Shown piece by piece: positions 33,301-48,300 of a stretch of DNA of 64,000 bases. Below the pieces are notes generated by a model. The model searched no databases, was not told the DNA's origin, and was given only the letters and a program-made list of their open reading frames with translations. Position 1 is the first letter of the stretch. Every line of letters starts with the position of its first letter. A program made the position numbers and the translations under genes. Source of the DNA: Scolanthus callimorphus (lineage: Eukaryota; Cnidaria; Anthozoa; Actiniaria; Edwardsiidae); the NCBI GenBank assembly GCA_033964015.1, contig CM066920.1, forward strand, positions 8,213,912 to 8,277,911, in the 5' to 3' direction.

Positions 33301-36300
33301 TTTTTCTTTTGTTAACATGCAAAAAGTGAAATTGTTTCTCTTTTATACCATTCATTGGCACAGTTGTACTTAAGATATTCGAATCCATGGCATAGAGCAG
33401 ATTTCATATGACTGAAAATTGTCGCGACACGGTGCAGCACTGTCCTGGCCACGGCACGGAACCTGGCCTGCTGTAGGCACAGCACAATTTTGTTACAGCC
33501 CTTTTCAAAGCCATAGTAAATTTGCTCTATAGCAGTAGAGTCAAAAGTGAACTGGAGTTCTAATCAAACTTGGTATGCTGTGTTGTTCCTTGTTGGTTTT
33601 CTGCACACATAGATTGCAACAACAATAATGCTTACATGAAGTAAGTTGCAGGTGGTAAGTCACAGAAAACTTAACGGAAAATGGCATGTCTGCACTCGAA
33701 GAACCAAGCAGAATGCAGAATTCATTACCATGCCCTCTAGGAAAAAAATAAATGCAAATATAGGACTGGGTGCTAGTGAGGTGGTCTATCCATGTTGGCA
33801 GCAGTGGCCAGAGTTTGCAGTTTTTCTCCTGTGTTTAAATGTTTTGCAATGAACACCCTCCATGATGTGCAAGCAGCACACATTTAACTAAGTTTGGTTT
33901 TTCCTTAACATTTTTGTCTTTAATAATTTGCCTCTTTAAAGAGCCTGTGTCAGCCGCCATTTTGACAACATAGCAACATACCAAGATTTAGAGAATATAG
34001 AGTAATGTTCTCAATTGAATGTGGTAAATCAAATATAAAACTTTGTTTTGAGATGTTGATTTAGAGATTTCAACACGTAATTCTTCTTCTAATATCAAAC
34101 GAGAACAATAACAAAGGAGTGGCTGACACAGGCTCTTTAATAACATTCTACTTGGAACAAGTGGATAAGAGGTTGTCCAAAATTTCCATTGAAAGGATTG
34201 AAATTTTACTCGGAAAACATATTTCCATTTAATTTTAAGTCATTGACTTGATTTGAAGGAAAATGTATATTAGAGCGGATTTCAGATGACTCTTGTGGGT
34301 AATTCCCAATTACTTTGTAATTACTCGTATAGGTTTTATTCAGAATTGGTGTTTTCACTTTGCAATTGGTTTCACTATAGTCATAAGAAATCCGCTCTAC
34401 TGATGACAGTGATTCTGAAATGAACCCGAAGACAGCCCACAAATTGTCAGAGTTCCCACTAGGTTTTGAAAGAACGCGTAATTTCAAATCATAAAGCAAT
34501 TTTGATATTAATTTAATCAACACTTACACTTCCCTTCAAGCAAGCAAAGAAGCAAAACACAATGGCATAGCTTGACCATTGGGCATCATGCATGCCTGGA
34601 TCCAAGCAACTGCTAGCCACGTGGGCTAACCTGCAGGCTCAATAAGCTTTCTTGACACAGCATACTATGCAGTAATTCAGCTGTGAAACATAATATGTTG
34701 CTAGCCATCCATAATGATGTGTATGTACAGCATGTAGCCATGATATGGTAGATAAAACTTTCCCCTCCCATAGAAGGGGATTGAGATGTGACCTCCCCTC
34801 TCCCATCCCCACATCCCCTCAATTTCAAGTGGAAATTGCAGTGTTTGTATGGGATTGAAAGGTTTATTGATCATCACCCCTCATATCCAAATCCCTTTTT
34901 TTAGAATCACCCAATTCCAGATGATGTTAATAATGCTGTCTTGTAAATATTGCCATCTTTGTATTCTCTTTAGGCTTCTGGGTTACCAGGGGCCGCTGGT
35001 GGTAGTGGTGGTGGAAACAATGCCAGCTCATCCCAACCTCCAACTGCTGATCCTGAAAAGCGACGTTTAATCCAACAGCAGTTGGTTCTTTTGCTGCATG
35101 CACACAAGTGCCAGAGGAGAGAGCAGCAGGCTCCTAATGGAGAGATGAAGACATGTAATCTGCCACACTGCCAGACAATGAAAAATGTTCTCAACCACAT
35201 GACTACATGTACGGCAGGAAAGACATGCCAAGGTTAGTAAAGGTTTTGTGGTAGGTGGTAGGTGTGGTATTTATTGATGACGTTTTGTGGTAGGTGTCCA
35301 TACATCTCTTTGCCTACCATACTCAGGTTCCCTTGTTAGAGCAGTAGACTGTCAAAAGTAAACCAGACTTATTGGTTGATTAAGTGTACTTTATTACTGA
35401 CTTTTTTACACTCAGCTGAAATCTGCTCTAGCCAAATCTTACCAACAAAGGAGGGCTTACTTGAGCTCTTTAACTAAATGCAAGATCTAGTTCTATCTGC
35501 ATGAATATTGAAAGGGTGCAGAAATGTGGCTGACTAATAGTTGTAACAACATTCAGGCTGTAAGACAGTAACTGCAAAATCTGTTCTGCTACCCATGTTG
35601 CAAAAGTTATTTTGCACATAAACGTTTTATTGTCATTGACCCAAGAGTAAAGCCCTGGCTAAACCAGGACACTTGTAGTGCACAACATTGTAGCCGGACA
35701 CCTGTTCCCTCTAACGTCATTGCGCGCAACACATTTTGTAGCCAAGACAAATAAAATGTTTCTTTGCCAGACAAGAAACATTAGAAACACATGCATGTGA
35801 TGTTTCCTAGTTTAGTTGTTTTTAGATGTTTCTGTTTAGCCAATCGGGGAAACATGCAGGACACAAATGTTGGGTGCTACATGTGTCCTAGTTTAGCCGT
35901 AGTTAATTAACAAGTGCAGCAGATTTGTTGTAACAGGATAAGATAAGAAAGTAGAATAGGATGAAGCTTGTAGAAAAATGAAACATTGCATTAACAGCAG
36001 TGTATTTTGTGTACTTGCAGTTGCGCATTGTGCATCATCGAGACAGATAATCTCACACTGGAAAAATTGTTTGCGGCAAGATTGCCCAGTCTGTCTTCCA
36101 CTCAAACATGCTTCAGATAGGAGGAATCAAGGTAGGGGTTTATAGAAAATGAAATAAGTTACTAAGATGTTAAAACCAACTTCCAGTGCTGCCAAAAAGG
36201 AAGCAGATGTAAGGAATACTTTATCTGTATGAAATCTAGAGTTTCCATAACATTGCTCGTGTGTTTTGTGTACTATCTATTCACTGATATCACAACTGAC

Positions 36301-39300
36301 TAAAGTTTCAAAGATATAACATATTTAACCCTGCAAATTGATGAGTACATAGTTCGAGCTATTGAAAGTAAGTGGGAAAACCAGAAGTTCTAGATGTTGA
36401 TTACTTTTGTTCATCCTCAGCTGCCAATGTTGGAATGCAAAGGGCTTACCAAGCACTGGGTCTCAATTATAGTAGTAGTAATGGCACACCCAACTTTGGA
36501 TCCTTAGGTTTGTATTGGAAAGCAAGAAAAGACATAAGGGTCACCTCCCTGCTTGTTACTACTTAACTTTTACAGGCAGGGCCCGACACAACCATATGGT
36601 CGCCAATGGCAACTAAATGTGGAGGCTTGGCGACCACAATTTTAGAGCCAGTCGACAAATGGCACCCCATCTTTCTGAGTTCAGCTGAGATCCACGTTTA
36701 TGTGGCAACTAAATCTTTGCGTTTTGGAGACTAAATTTTTCTAATTAGTCGCCAATGGTGCCTAGCGAAAAAAGTTAATGTGGGGCCCTGATAGGCAGCA
36801 GCAGACATCTTCAATTTTTCCTTGGAAATGGGTGAAAAATCTTGAGACTTCCGGCAAAACCGGGAGAGTTGACATCCGTGCGACATTGGTGGATAAGTGT
36901 AATCAATATTTCTTCAACAGTTGTCTAATTATGTATTTTTATCCTCAGGAATTGGAGGGAATAAATCATTTGGAGAATCTACATCGACAACAAGGTTTGT
37001 TTCTTACCAGTTATTGCTTTTGCTGTTGCTTGAATTACATATAATATGGTTAATTCTGTTCTGTCAAAAAAACATAAACTGGTGTTAATATGATGCTATT
37101 TACATTTCACAGCACTGGGTCTCCAGCTAATAGGGGTCCAAAAGAGTGGCATGCACATGTTACACCAGATCTCCGCAATCATCTTGTACACAAACTGTAA
37201 GTACAGCTACTCAACATAAAGTTACAATAAAAACCTGGAAAATAGAAATTTGAATTCCAGGGCTGGAAAATCCTGGAATCTTTATTGAACTCCTGGAAAA
37301 TCCTGGAAATGGATTGCAAAAAAACCCATGGGTATAAAATCAGTGGATATGTAATGAGTTGGCAGCAAATGAGCATGCTAGTTTTGTTATTTTTCATTAA
37401 TTAAATGGTTCATGTGAAAGGAAAAAGCCCTGGAAAATGTTCGATAAAGCCCTGGAAAATCCTGGATTTTTCCTGTTACAATTTAGCATACGAACCCTGA
37501 ATACCGTTGTGACCCTTTGACCTTTTTGGATGCCACTCTGTGAGTACCAGATTTAGCTTGTTAGCTACAATTGTAGCTAAATCTAAACAGGGGTCTGTTA
37601 ATGGGGGTCTCTTAGGTCTGGACCAATGCTGCTTGTTGAACAGTGTTGAACTAGTTTGACATCCTGTTCAGTGCAGTCAATTTCAGCAGGGTAATCCAGG
37701 AGCATAGCCAGGAATCCAGTAATTTTGGTTGGGGGGGGGGAGATAGTGAAAATATGGGACAAAAGTGTTCAAATTTCCTCCAGCAAATACAGTAAATGGG
37801 AAAATCTCCCGAGAAGGGGGGGGGGATGTGGCCCCCTGTGGTCCCCCCTGGCTACGCCCCTGGTATCAAACCCTTTGATATAGTTTAACAGGTGGTATTT
37901 AAATAATATTTGATGATCATGCATCCCATTTCTGTGGGAAGCAAGGGGTAAAACTTACTAAACATGTATAGTGACCACATTGCTCATTTTGTTGATTTTT
38001 ACTTCAATGTTTACTCTATTTTTTTCTCTTTAGATTAACTTTCTCCATCTTGTTTTTTCTTCCCAGTGTAACCGCAATTTTCCCAACACCTGTAAACGAT
38101 CCAACTGCCATGAGGGATCGACGCATGAGCAATTTGTTAAACTATGCCCGCAAGGTGGAAGGGGACATGTATGAGACAGCTAATTGCAAGGTAAAAGAAA
38201 AGAAACGTGTTAGAAAATAAGGTTGCCTGTGGCTCTGTACAAATCTGTGTCTTGAATATATATATTTTTCTCTTTCTGGGTGTTGTCCTCTGTAGGAAGA
38301 GTATTACCACTTATTGGCTGAGAAAATCTATAAGATTCAGAAAGAACTAGAAGAGAAGAGACAACGGCGGTTACTGGCTCAGATGAGAACATTGCAAGCA
38401 CAAGGCACATCAGGGGTTGGACAATGTAAGTACTGAAATATAACCCATATAAAGCTTTGCATCTCACTTTGTTTTCTGCCTGTGGTGTAAATTGTATGAT
38501 TGTGGAACTTTCTAATTCAAAAGCTGCTGATATCCCATCAACCATCAGTGTTACTGATTACTCCCTTTATTCTAACTGATGTGTGTTTTCTTGTTCTAGC
38601 TGCATTTCCTCAAGTGAATGGTGACATTACTGGCAACCAGATCCAGTCTGCTCAAGTTGCTGCAGTGCAAGCAGCACAACAACATCGGCAACAGCAGCCT
38701 CAGGCAGCCCAAGCTACTCAGCAAACACAGTTTAGTGACTTGTTGAACCAGCCATCGCCACAGCAGCCAGCCCCTTTGCCATCAATGCCACCAGTGCCCA
38801 CTCCAGGGCAGTCCCAACCCCCAAATCATGCACAATCGCAACTGCCTCAGCCTCAAGGTCTTCCTCAGCCTCAAGGTCTCCCTCAGCCTCAAGGTCTTCC
38901 TCAACCTCAAGGTCTCCCTCAGCCTCAAGGTCCTCTTCAGTCTCAAGGTCTTCCTCAGCCTCAAGGTCTTCCTCAGCCTCAAGGCCTTCCTCAGCCTCAA
39001 GGCCTTCCTCAGCCCAAGGTACCAGCTCAAGCCCAGTTTCAATCACAGGCGCAAACCCCACCTATGAGTGGAGGTCAAGATAACACTCAAGTACAACCAG
39101 GACAAGGGCAGGGCAAAACCCAGATGTCATCACCAGCAACGCCTCAGGCTTCAACTTCTGACAAGGCACAAGCTAGTGCCATGCCAGCATCACCTAAGAC
39201 TTCTGGAAAGGGGAGTGCCCCTCAGGTATCGGCCAGTCCTCAAAGGCCCCCCTCAAACATGGGTAAGCCTGAGGCAGCTGAGATGCAAGGCATGCAGTCC

Positions 39301-42300
39301 TCCTCTGCACTGAAATCTGAGTCCCCTGGCACCACACAGTCACAGAATGCCCAGAAACCAGTAAGTGACATAATTATTTATTCTGTGCAGCTGTAGCAAT
39401 GGGCTGCTCCATTGAACTTGAACTGGGTTTCGGTATTTTTTTGCAGCAAGCTCTTAAGAATCATAAATTGTTTGATAGTTTGAGAGGTCATTTTGCAAAC
39501 ATCTTTGGAAAAGCATGGGAACCCCTAGAAAGTGTTACCTTCATCTGCCATGTCACTACTCATTTACTGACAGGGCTTTTTATCCAAACATGCACTTAAT
39601 TTTACTTTTTTGGAAGCATAAACTAGATGTTATCATCATACAAGTCGAACCCAGTTTACGTTTGACATGGGGCAAGATTTTCTAAGGAGATGAAAAAGTG
39701 TTTAATATGCTCAATTGCAAAAAGTTTTAGAAACTGTTTGGAATGCTTGGCGATGCAACACAAATCTTTCTGGTTGGTCAACTTGAGAGCAAGAAATCAG
39801 CTTGTTGCTGAAAGGTTGTAATTAATGGTTGTTTTTATTTTATAGATGGATTCCACACCACAGCCTTGTGAATCACCATCACAGAGTAGTGCTCAAGTGG
39901 TTGTGAAATCAGAGCCAGAGGATGTAAAACCAGTTACATCAACAGCGATCAGCCAGATCCATTCCCATTCAACTGCCTCACCATCGATGCCTATAACAGG
40001 CTCAGTCAGGTTCCCTTTCAAAAAGGGTAAGGGTAGTAGTGGTAGAATTTCGTTCTAGACAAAGCTAGTCCCAGATGCTGATTCTAATTTTAGCTGCTGC
40101 AAAAGCCAATTTCCCATTTGCTAGTAAGAGGACTGTGACTGTTTCAAGCTTGTTTTGATCAACTCCTGTTGTTGTGCTAAATGTGCTGGCTAAGCTTTAC
40201 AAGGTTCAACAACCAGGGCCTGTGGTTTGATGCGGGATTTTTTCTGAAATTATGCGCTAAAAATTCGAAATTATGAGCTGAAAATACGAAATTTGCGGGA
40301 TTGCGCAATATTTTTTTTTCAAAGTGCCGTGACATATTTTGCTCTCTTCGTCTGTTTTGTTAAATGGATATAGCTGTTATTGAATCGCTTCGCTTTACTA
40401 ACGTGACGCTAAGTTTTCTTTCATGGAGACGTGTGTTTTCACTTTTAATAAAGCTTATTACTTTCTTACAAAAAAAACGTTACCAACTAACTTCAGTTAC
40501 ACGGTAGTAAAGATTAGTACTTGGTCTTCTTTCGTTTACTTGTCTCAGACCCAGGTACACTTTTTTCATACCACAAGGATCGTAGCAACGCACTCCTATC
40601 CAACCATGAACAGAACGGTCACGAGAGCTATATGCAGACTATCAGACCTATCGTTACGATCTCTCGTTATCACAAAAACATTGTTGCACTTGTTTGGCAT
40701 CGTTCTGTGCGTAATTATCAAAATCTCTAATCTTGATCGCGAGATCGATCTCCTCCGATCTATCGTCTGAGGTAGTGTAAGAGCTTTTATAAAACCCTGG
40801 AACGTACCACGTTATTCTGTCAGTGTTTTTTTTTGTTATTGAGGGAGCTGTGCGTGTGCCTGGTATTTCGCGTTACTGTTTGCGAAATGATCCATGAAAA
40901 AGCGTATGTCATGTGATCAATGCGAACTGCATAAAGCTGACCGTTTTTATCGCGGTTAGCGTCCTGTTCCACTTTGATTTTTCTTTGTAAACATCCAAAG
41001 CGCAAACGTGTTTAAATCTAGTTAGTTGGCCAATTAGGCACGTTTTATTGCTTTTGGACATCAGTTCCCAGCGCGACGCTATTAGCAAGGAACACCTTGA
41101 TATTCTCATTTCTATGGAGTTGTTTTGATGTTGGACAGGCGATTTCAGAAGAAATGTATCACTTTTGTGAGAAAAAATAGGTAATAAAGTTTGAAATTCA
41201 CCAAATAATGATGCCTTTTCACAAAATTTGGGAAATTATGCGCGATTATGCGGGATTTGATGGATTATGCGCATTATGCGGAGAAAGCCAAATTATGCGT
41301 TTCCGCACCAGCGCATCAAACCACGGGCCCTGAACAACCTAACCCATAAGATAGAATGAGCTTGGCCAGCAGAGGGGTTCTCCAGACTTATTGTGTTTGG
41401 GTGGTGCATATACTACCATTTGCGACCTTCCATGAGGTGTGATGCTACAACTAGGTTTGAAAACTTTCTATCGCAGACATTTGTCAATCAAAACATTTTG
41501 TTTGGTGCTCGAAACTTTGTTAATGAGGATCGATAATCTTAGTTTTCATCCTAGGTTGAATAATATCAAAACATTTAGTACCTTTTCCTTTCAGAAATGC
41601 CCAGATTCTGTAAGTTTGTTTTGATCTTGATGTGTAACTTCTGTAACTTTAGGGATTCCCCCGGGAAACATGAAAGTTTTACATCCCTGCATGTGCAGTT
41701 TAATTAGCGAAATACAAACTTTTCAAATCGTAGTTGTGTCGCATCACACCACACGGAAGATCGCACATGGTAGTAATGGGAGCCATGCAAGTTAGCAAAA
41801 CCAAACACATCCCATGGCCAAACTTGAATATACAGAAAAAAGATCCCATGTCTGAAATTGGAAATCCTGTTAAGAGTACAGTCAAAAGACACAAAGCTCG
41901 CTCCCACAAAGTTTAGCCTTCACACATGGTTACTGACCCAATTGAATTGAAAAGTGGGAGATTTTAGCGGAAATACAACAACTGTATGAGAACAGTATAT
42001 GTATAACAAGCAGTAGAAATACAGTAAATGTATGAAAAATGGGGACACAAATTATGCAGGAGGCGAGTCTCTAAGCAGGAGAGTTGGCATATGACCACTT
42101 ACTATACTTGCATTATTTTGCAGTGTTCCTTCCTGAAGAGCTTCGTCTTGCCCTGATGCCAACATTGGAGAAGCTCTATAAACAAGAGCCAGAGTCTTTG
42201 CCATTCCGTACACCAGTAGATCCTAAACTTCTAGGATGCTTGGTATGTTCAAAAGAATTACCTTTGAACTGAAACATTATTTATTTATTTATTTGGCTTC

Positions 42301-45300
42301 ACGTAATGACAACAAACAAGAAAACTAGGAAATTAAAAAAAAGTCATGGCTATCTGTCATATTATGCAATAACAAGGCTGACTTGTCAAATTTACTATTG
42401 TTTTTCTTAGGATTACTTTGACATAGTCAGACGGCCAATGGACCTGTCTACCATCAAGCGCAAACTGGACACTGGACAGTATAAGGATCCTTGGGAGGTA
42501 TGCTTCATGTCCTTTAAAGATAGATTTTTCATTATGGGCTTGCACTAAAATTATCACTTTGTGTTTGTAGTATTGTGATGATGTTTGGCTGATGTTTGAT
42601 AATGCATGGATGTATAATCGCAAGACATCCAGAGTCTATAAATATTGTACAAAGGTAAGTTGTGTGCCCAACATGCCCCCCTTAGCTGGTAATACAGGGG
42701 TGGATCCAGATTTTAACTTTGTTCTACTGTGTTTCATGTCTTTCGGATGAGACAATAAATCAAGGTCCTGTCTTGCTTTTACTATCCTACCCAGTTTCAA
42801 GGGGTAGGTTAAAGATCAACTAGAGACATATTAAACCCTCTGGCAGTGACCACCCTCAGTGTCTGCTTATGACTGCTTGGTTGCCAGTAGCACTGTTGGG
42901 ACCCAGCGCAATAGACCGATCCCTATTTTGATGATAGCTCGGCCACTCATAGCAAACAATAGGAAGTTTTCCCTACGGAATTCAAAATGTCTGAGCAACA
43001 AACTTGAATATCGAAGATTTTTAAAAATATAAAATCCAAATTGCATGCAACAACTTCTAACACCTCCCTGCAATCGGTGTCTTTTCCGTGCTCTATGCCA
43101 AAGATAAAATTTGGCTTGTCCGACGTAGCAACAGTAACTAGGGGTATAACAATGAATGCGGGATCGGTGAATTCAGCTTACTAGCTGCAAGTCTAGGGAG
43201 TTGGTCATAAACATTTATTTTATTTCTACAGTTCTACAGTTAGGAAAACCCAGCCTGCTTGCACATGCTCTAGTCCTACACTCGATAAGAACATAGAATC
43301 TGTTACCATGATGGCTTCTATGGGGAAAATAAACTTTTTGTTGCAGCTGTACGGCTGCTCTATGATGTCAACTATTAATGCAATTTTTTGTTCTTCTTGC
43401 AGTTATCTGAAGTATTTGAGTCCGAAATAGACCCGGTCATGAAATTGCTGGGGTATTGTTGTGGTAGAAAAGTAAGTAAAACAGGATGAAGTATTTGTAT
43501 TTGTGGTTTAACTCCTTGACTGGAGCTTATTGTACTGTTCCATTTCCTACCCCTTACCCTCCTATCAAGGAACCTGGAATTTGCACAGGGATCTTTGTGT
43601 TTAACCCTGGAATTTCCACAGAGCCTTTCTTTTACTCCAGAAGTTCCACATTCATTCTGGAAATTGGAAATTTGGAATTTCCACAGGGATCAAAAGAGAA
43701 ATTGGAATTTCCCCATGGGAAAGGGGGTTGTGCAGGAGCCAGGAATTCCCACAGTGGTAGAGCATTTTTTTTAAAACCTGGAGTTCCTCTATAGGGGAGT
43801 ATGGCTTTTTTGGAGCAGCCCATTGATACAGCTTCACATAATGTCTAGTTCATCATGGTTTTGGTTTTGTGAAGTATTTTAAAATATATGTCTCCTGAAA
43901 ACTCTAAACCCTGATGTATCTTTTCTAAATCTTCATACATGTGGACTGGTCCCTTACTCTTGGTGTTATGGTTGTTTCATTTCAGTATGTGTTTCATCCT
44001 CAAGTCCTTTGCTGCTTTGGCAAGCAGTTGTGTACTATAATCCGTGATATGCCATATTATACATACCAAAACAGGTAACTTCAAAGGCTGCATTGTGAAT
44101 TATATGATATGTTAAATGATGCCAATTGCATTCTAAATTACTAATACAAGCACAGTCAGCATTTAGAGCATACAACAATAACAGCAATCATTTAAGTGTC
44201 CTTCAGTTGTAGTAACAATTTGTGTGTGAATAGGTTTCCAAAGCGGTGTGTATGTACAAGCATGACTTTGTACTTGGGTCTGCCCACATATTGTGCCCCC
44301 AATATTATATCTGTAGTCTGCCACATCTCTCAATTAGTGCCAAGCCTATGGTGGGTTTGCTAACCGAGGGGGACATTGGGGAGGTACAGAAACCGCAAAA
44401 CCGCCAAAAACTTACATCAAAATCGTCAAGCCGCACACAAAATCGTATCAAAACCGAAACCGCAATTCACAAATTAGATTTCTTTTAGAAAAAGTGACGG
44501 GAGTAAAAGGCGGTCATAGCAGAAAAATCTGTGCTCTCTAGAAATTTTAAAACCGTAAAACCGCATTAAAAAGTGACAAAATCCGAAAAATCGTGATTGA
44601 AAAATGTCAAAACCGTGCTCCGCAGGCTTTTTGAAACCGTGAAACCGCATTGAAAATTTAAGAAAACCGAAAAAACGCAAATAAAAACTGCCAAAACCGC
44701 GGATACGCCAACCCCAATGTCCCCCTCCTAACCTTTGCTATCATTTTGCAGATTCCATTACTGTGAAAAGTGTTTTAATGAAATTCAAGGTGACATGGTC
44801 AACCTTGGGGAGGATCCCACCCTCCAACAAAGGTATTTGACAACAATAACATCAGTTATGTTTTCAAGACAAAGAGAGTGCTATTCACAAGCTCAAACGG
44901 AGCCTGGAAGCAGCATTTTTATGTAAAAGTACTTTGAATTCCTGGTACTACATGACAATGTTATTACTCACAATGTTCATCTCCTTTTCTTTTTAGTTTA
45001 ATTTCAAAGGATAAATTTGTAAGACTTAAAAATGACCACTTGGATCCTGAACCGTAAGTCTTATCTCATTTTTCAGTGATCATGATCAATTCTGGGGTCC
45101 TTCTCTTCTTTGTAAGTTACTAACTTTGTTTGCTTGTATTATTGTATTTAGGTTTGTAGATTGCATAGACTGTGGTCGTAAGGTTCACCAGATCTGTGTT
45201 CTACACAATGACTATGTTTGGCCCTCTGGGTAAGTTGTATGTTCTTTTGCACACATCCTTGTACTCCTGACACAGAGTATATATTCTATACTATTAATTT

Positions 45301-48300
45301 CCAATGTGTCTTGGCGAGGAATTTCTCTGTTTGGCTAAAATGTTCCCATCATTTTTGGTCCGCAAGAGCGACTACAGGAAGCCCATAACAGAAGGGTTTT
45401 GCCGTGATCAGATTTGGGGATTTTTTAAAAGAGCTCGTGTCAGCCACTCCCTTGTTATTGTTTTGGAATTCTCGAGGTTAGTCACTATTAAAACGTGCTA
45501 CCCTGATTGTCGCATGATGTCAACTTTGATTTTCATTTTTTTTATCTACAGTTACCAGTGTCCGGCATGCTTAGATAGAAGGAATTCAAAACAGAAAGAA
45601 AATAAATTTACCTCTAAGAGTAAGTATCTTATTGGGCCATAGCAGGACTGCCCAAGCAATGTGGGCTCACCTGCATGCTCAATGATCATTCTTGAAACAG
45701 CAAACTAGCATAAATTTCGCTCTGATGCATTCACCGCTAGCCACCCAAACTGGTGTGGATGTTCAGTATGTAGCCATGATACAGAGATATAGCAGCAATA
45801 CATTTCCCAGTTAACTATGATTATTACTAATCTACTAATTTATTATCAGGGCTTCCCCAAACACGGTTGGGTGATATGATTGAGAGACGTGTGAACTCAT
45901 TCCTAAGGAAACAGGCCTGTTCTGCAGAGGTGACTATAAGGGTAGTCTCCTGTGTAGACAAGACAGCAGAAATCAAGCCTGGCATGAAAATGAGGTTAGT
46001 ATCATTGATCAGTAGCATATGTACATCTATACATGGTCTACAATACCACTGATTACATCTAAAGCCCTGGCTAAACTACGACACATGTAGCACGCAGCAT
46101 TGTAGGCAGACACGTTTCCTTCATGTTTCCCAGTTTAGCCATGCGAGAAACTTTGTTGCGCGCAACATATTTTGTAGCCGGACACAAAGAAATGTTTCTT
46201 CACAAGACAAAAACATTTGATGTGTCTGAGACACACGCGTGCGATGTTTCCTAGTTTATCCACTCGGGGAAACATGCAGGACACAAATGTTGCGCGGTAC
46301 ACGTGTCCTAGTTAGCCATAACTTAACAATATACCTTAGAGGCTCTGTCAGTCATGGCTAAGGTAATGTGGTATCACATCGGTAGGACAGTAGCCACGTT
46401 GGGCGGTATAAGGGTGCCACTGAACGTTTTAATAATTTTGTCACTGTTCGCTTCCAGTAATAATGTATGCTTTTGTCAATTGTATTCTGGCTAAAAAAAA
46501 GCTAATGTTTCGAACTTAAAAAATAGTGTTTCAATCAGGAAGAATTGAAGTAGCATTTTTTTTTTACGTTCTCTATATTTTCCACTCACGAACGGTCAAC
46601 GAACTTCTATATACTGCCTTGGACATAACATTTTCACAGACCAAGCTATTTTGAAACGGCTTACCAAATACTTAAGTCTCACCTGCTTCTTCTCGAGGTG
46701 TTATAACAAACCTTCCTAATACCTCATAACTTGGTGTTTATCAGGTACGAGGGTTCTGGCCAATTCCCCGAGTGTTTCCCTTATCGTGCAAAGGCTCTGT
46801 TTGCGTTTGAAGCCATCGATGGTGCAGACGTCTGCTTCTTTGGTATGCACGTGCAAGAGTATGGCTCAGATTGCATGCAGCCCAACACTAGACGAGTCTA
46901 CGTATCCTACTTGGACAGCGTTCACTTCTTCCAGCCCAGAATCTTGCGAACAGCTGTGTATCACGAGATTCTCATTGGCTATTTGGAGCACGTCGGACAG
47001 ATTGGGTAAGAGTCAGGATATGTTCATCGAACCCCTGTAAGCCTCTCGTTTTGATTGAGAAATCGTGTCTAAGCAATTTTGTTTTAGGTGCCTGCAAAAT
47101 GTTTTCTAACGTTTGTTGCTGAGGCACTCATTCACTAAGCTTCAATGTCTGAATAGAGTGTTCCTTTTGCTTGCAGATTCCAAATGGCCCATATCTGGGC
47201 ATGTCCCCCTAGCGAGGGTGATGACTACATCTTCCACTGTCACCCTGTGGAACAGAAGATTCCGAAACACAAGCGTCTGGTGGATTGGTACAAGAAGATG
47301 CTGGACAAAGCCATCGTGGACAGAGTCGTCATAGAGTACAAGGTAAACACGATAATCTCGTTTGTATATCTCATATTTGTCTTAATCTGCATAGCGGCTG
47401 AAATGAAGCGGCAGGGGATCGACGACAAGAGAAAATGGAGTGATTGGATGAGATGGGCCCGATGAGATAGCCTTGTGTGCTCGTTCGATTTGAGCTGCTA
47501 TAAGGTTTTCCTCGCCTTCAGCTGCGAGTTAACGTCTGGCAAATCAAATTTTCAGCTCGTTAGTTCCTCCAGACCTCGTACGACCCTGCTTCCAAATAAA
47601 ACTAGCAAGACATATTGGTCATTGCTCTAATACTACAAAAACACGATTGAATGTTTATCCAGAGTGAAAGCGTGTGTGATGATCTTGTTTTTGTGAATGT
47701 TTTGATGAACTGTTAACTTTCTTGGTAATCCAAACAAGTTCATTTTCTTACCCCTCTTGTGCTCTATTTCTGCCACCAGGACATCCTAAAGCAAGCTAGC
47801 GATGATGGTCTCGTTAATGCTAGTGAGCTGCCTTACTTTGATGGAGATTTCTGGCCAAACGCCTTGGAGGACAGCATCAGAGAACTCGACCAGGAAGAAG
47901 AGGAGAGAAAGGCCCACGCTGCTGCCGCTGCAGAAGCTTCCGGGAAAGAGGTGAGTCTGATCCTGCAGTATCTTTAGGGTAGGGTAGGGAGCCTCGTATC
48001 CGGGGTTTAACACTGAGAACATGGAGCTGATTTCATATGAGTCCGGCTTAATCGGTTTGGGTTGAGTCGCCAGTGTTTACATTTCATACTATCCTAATAA
48101 ACTTTCACTTTACTTCGATCAACATTAAATTCTGTCAAATTACTGTTCAGTTTTTATTCAGTGTAATGCAGCACTTTTATTTTCCAAAAGAAAACTTTAC
48201 ACTTTATTCAACCCCCGAACTCCGTCGCTATAGAGCTAGTGGGTACGTAATCTCGTTCCCAGAGCCTACTCTGCTGTTGTTGTTTGTCGTAGGCTCTGGC

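Larger units (their letters stand above)
31374..34973. other. CBP intron 2 (3.6 kb)
   Basis: Non-coding, AT-rich. It holds three inverted-repeat elements (33393-33529, 33937-34140 and 34271-34399) and a short CAAA microsatellite near 32317. No alternative exon is recognised. Confidence 0.75.

Noticed and set aside
38732..39061. Antisense Glu/Leu-rich frames opposite CBP exon 10
   Set aside because: Produced by the 18-bp coding repeat read backwards; the sense frame is CBP.
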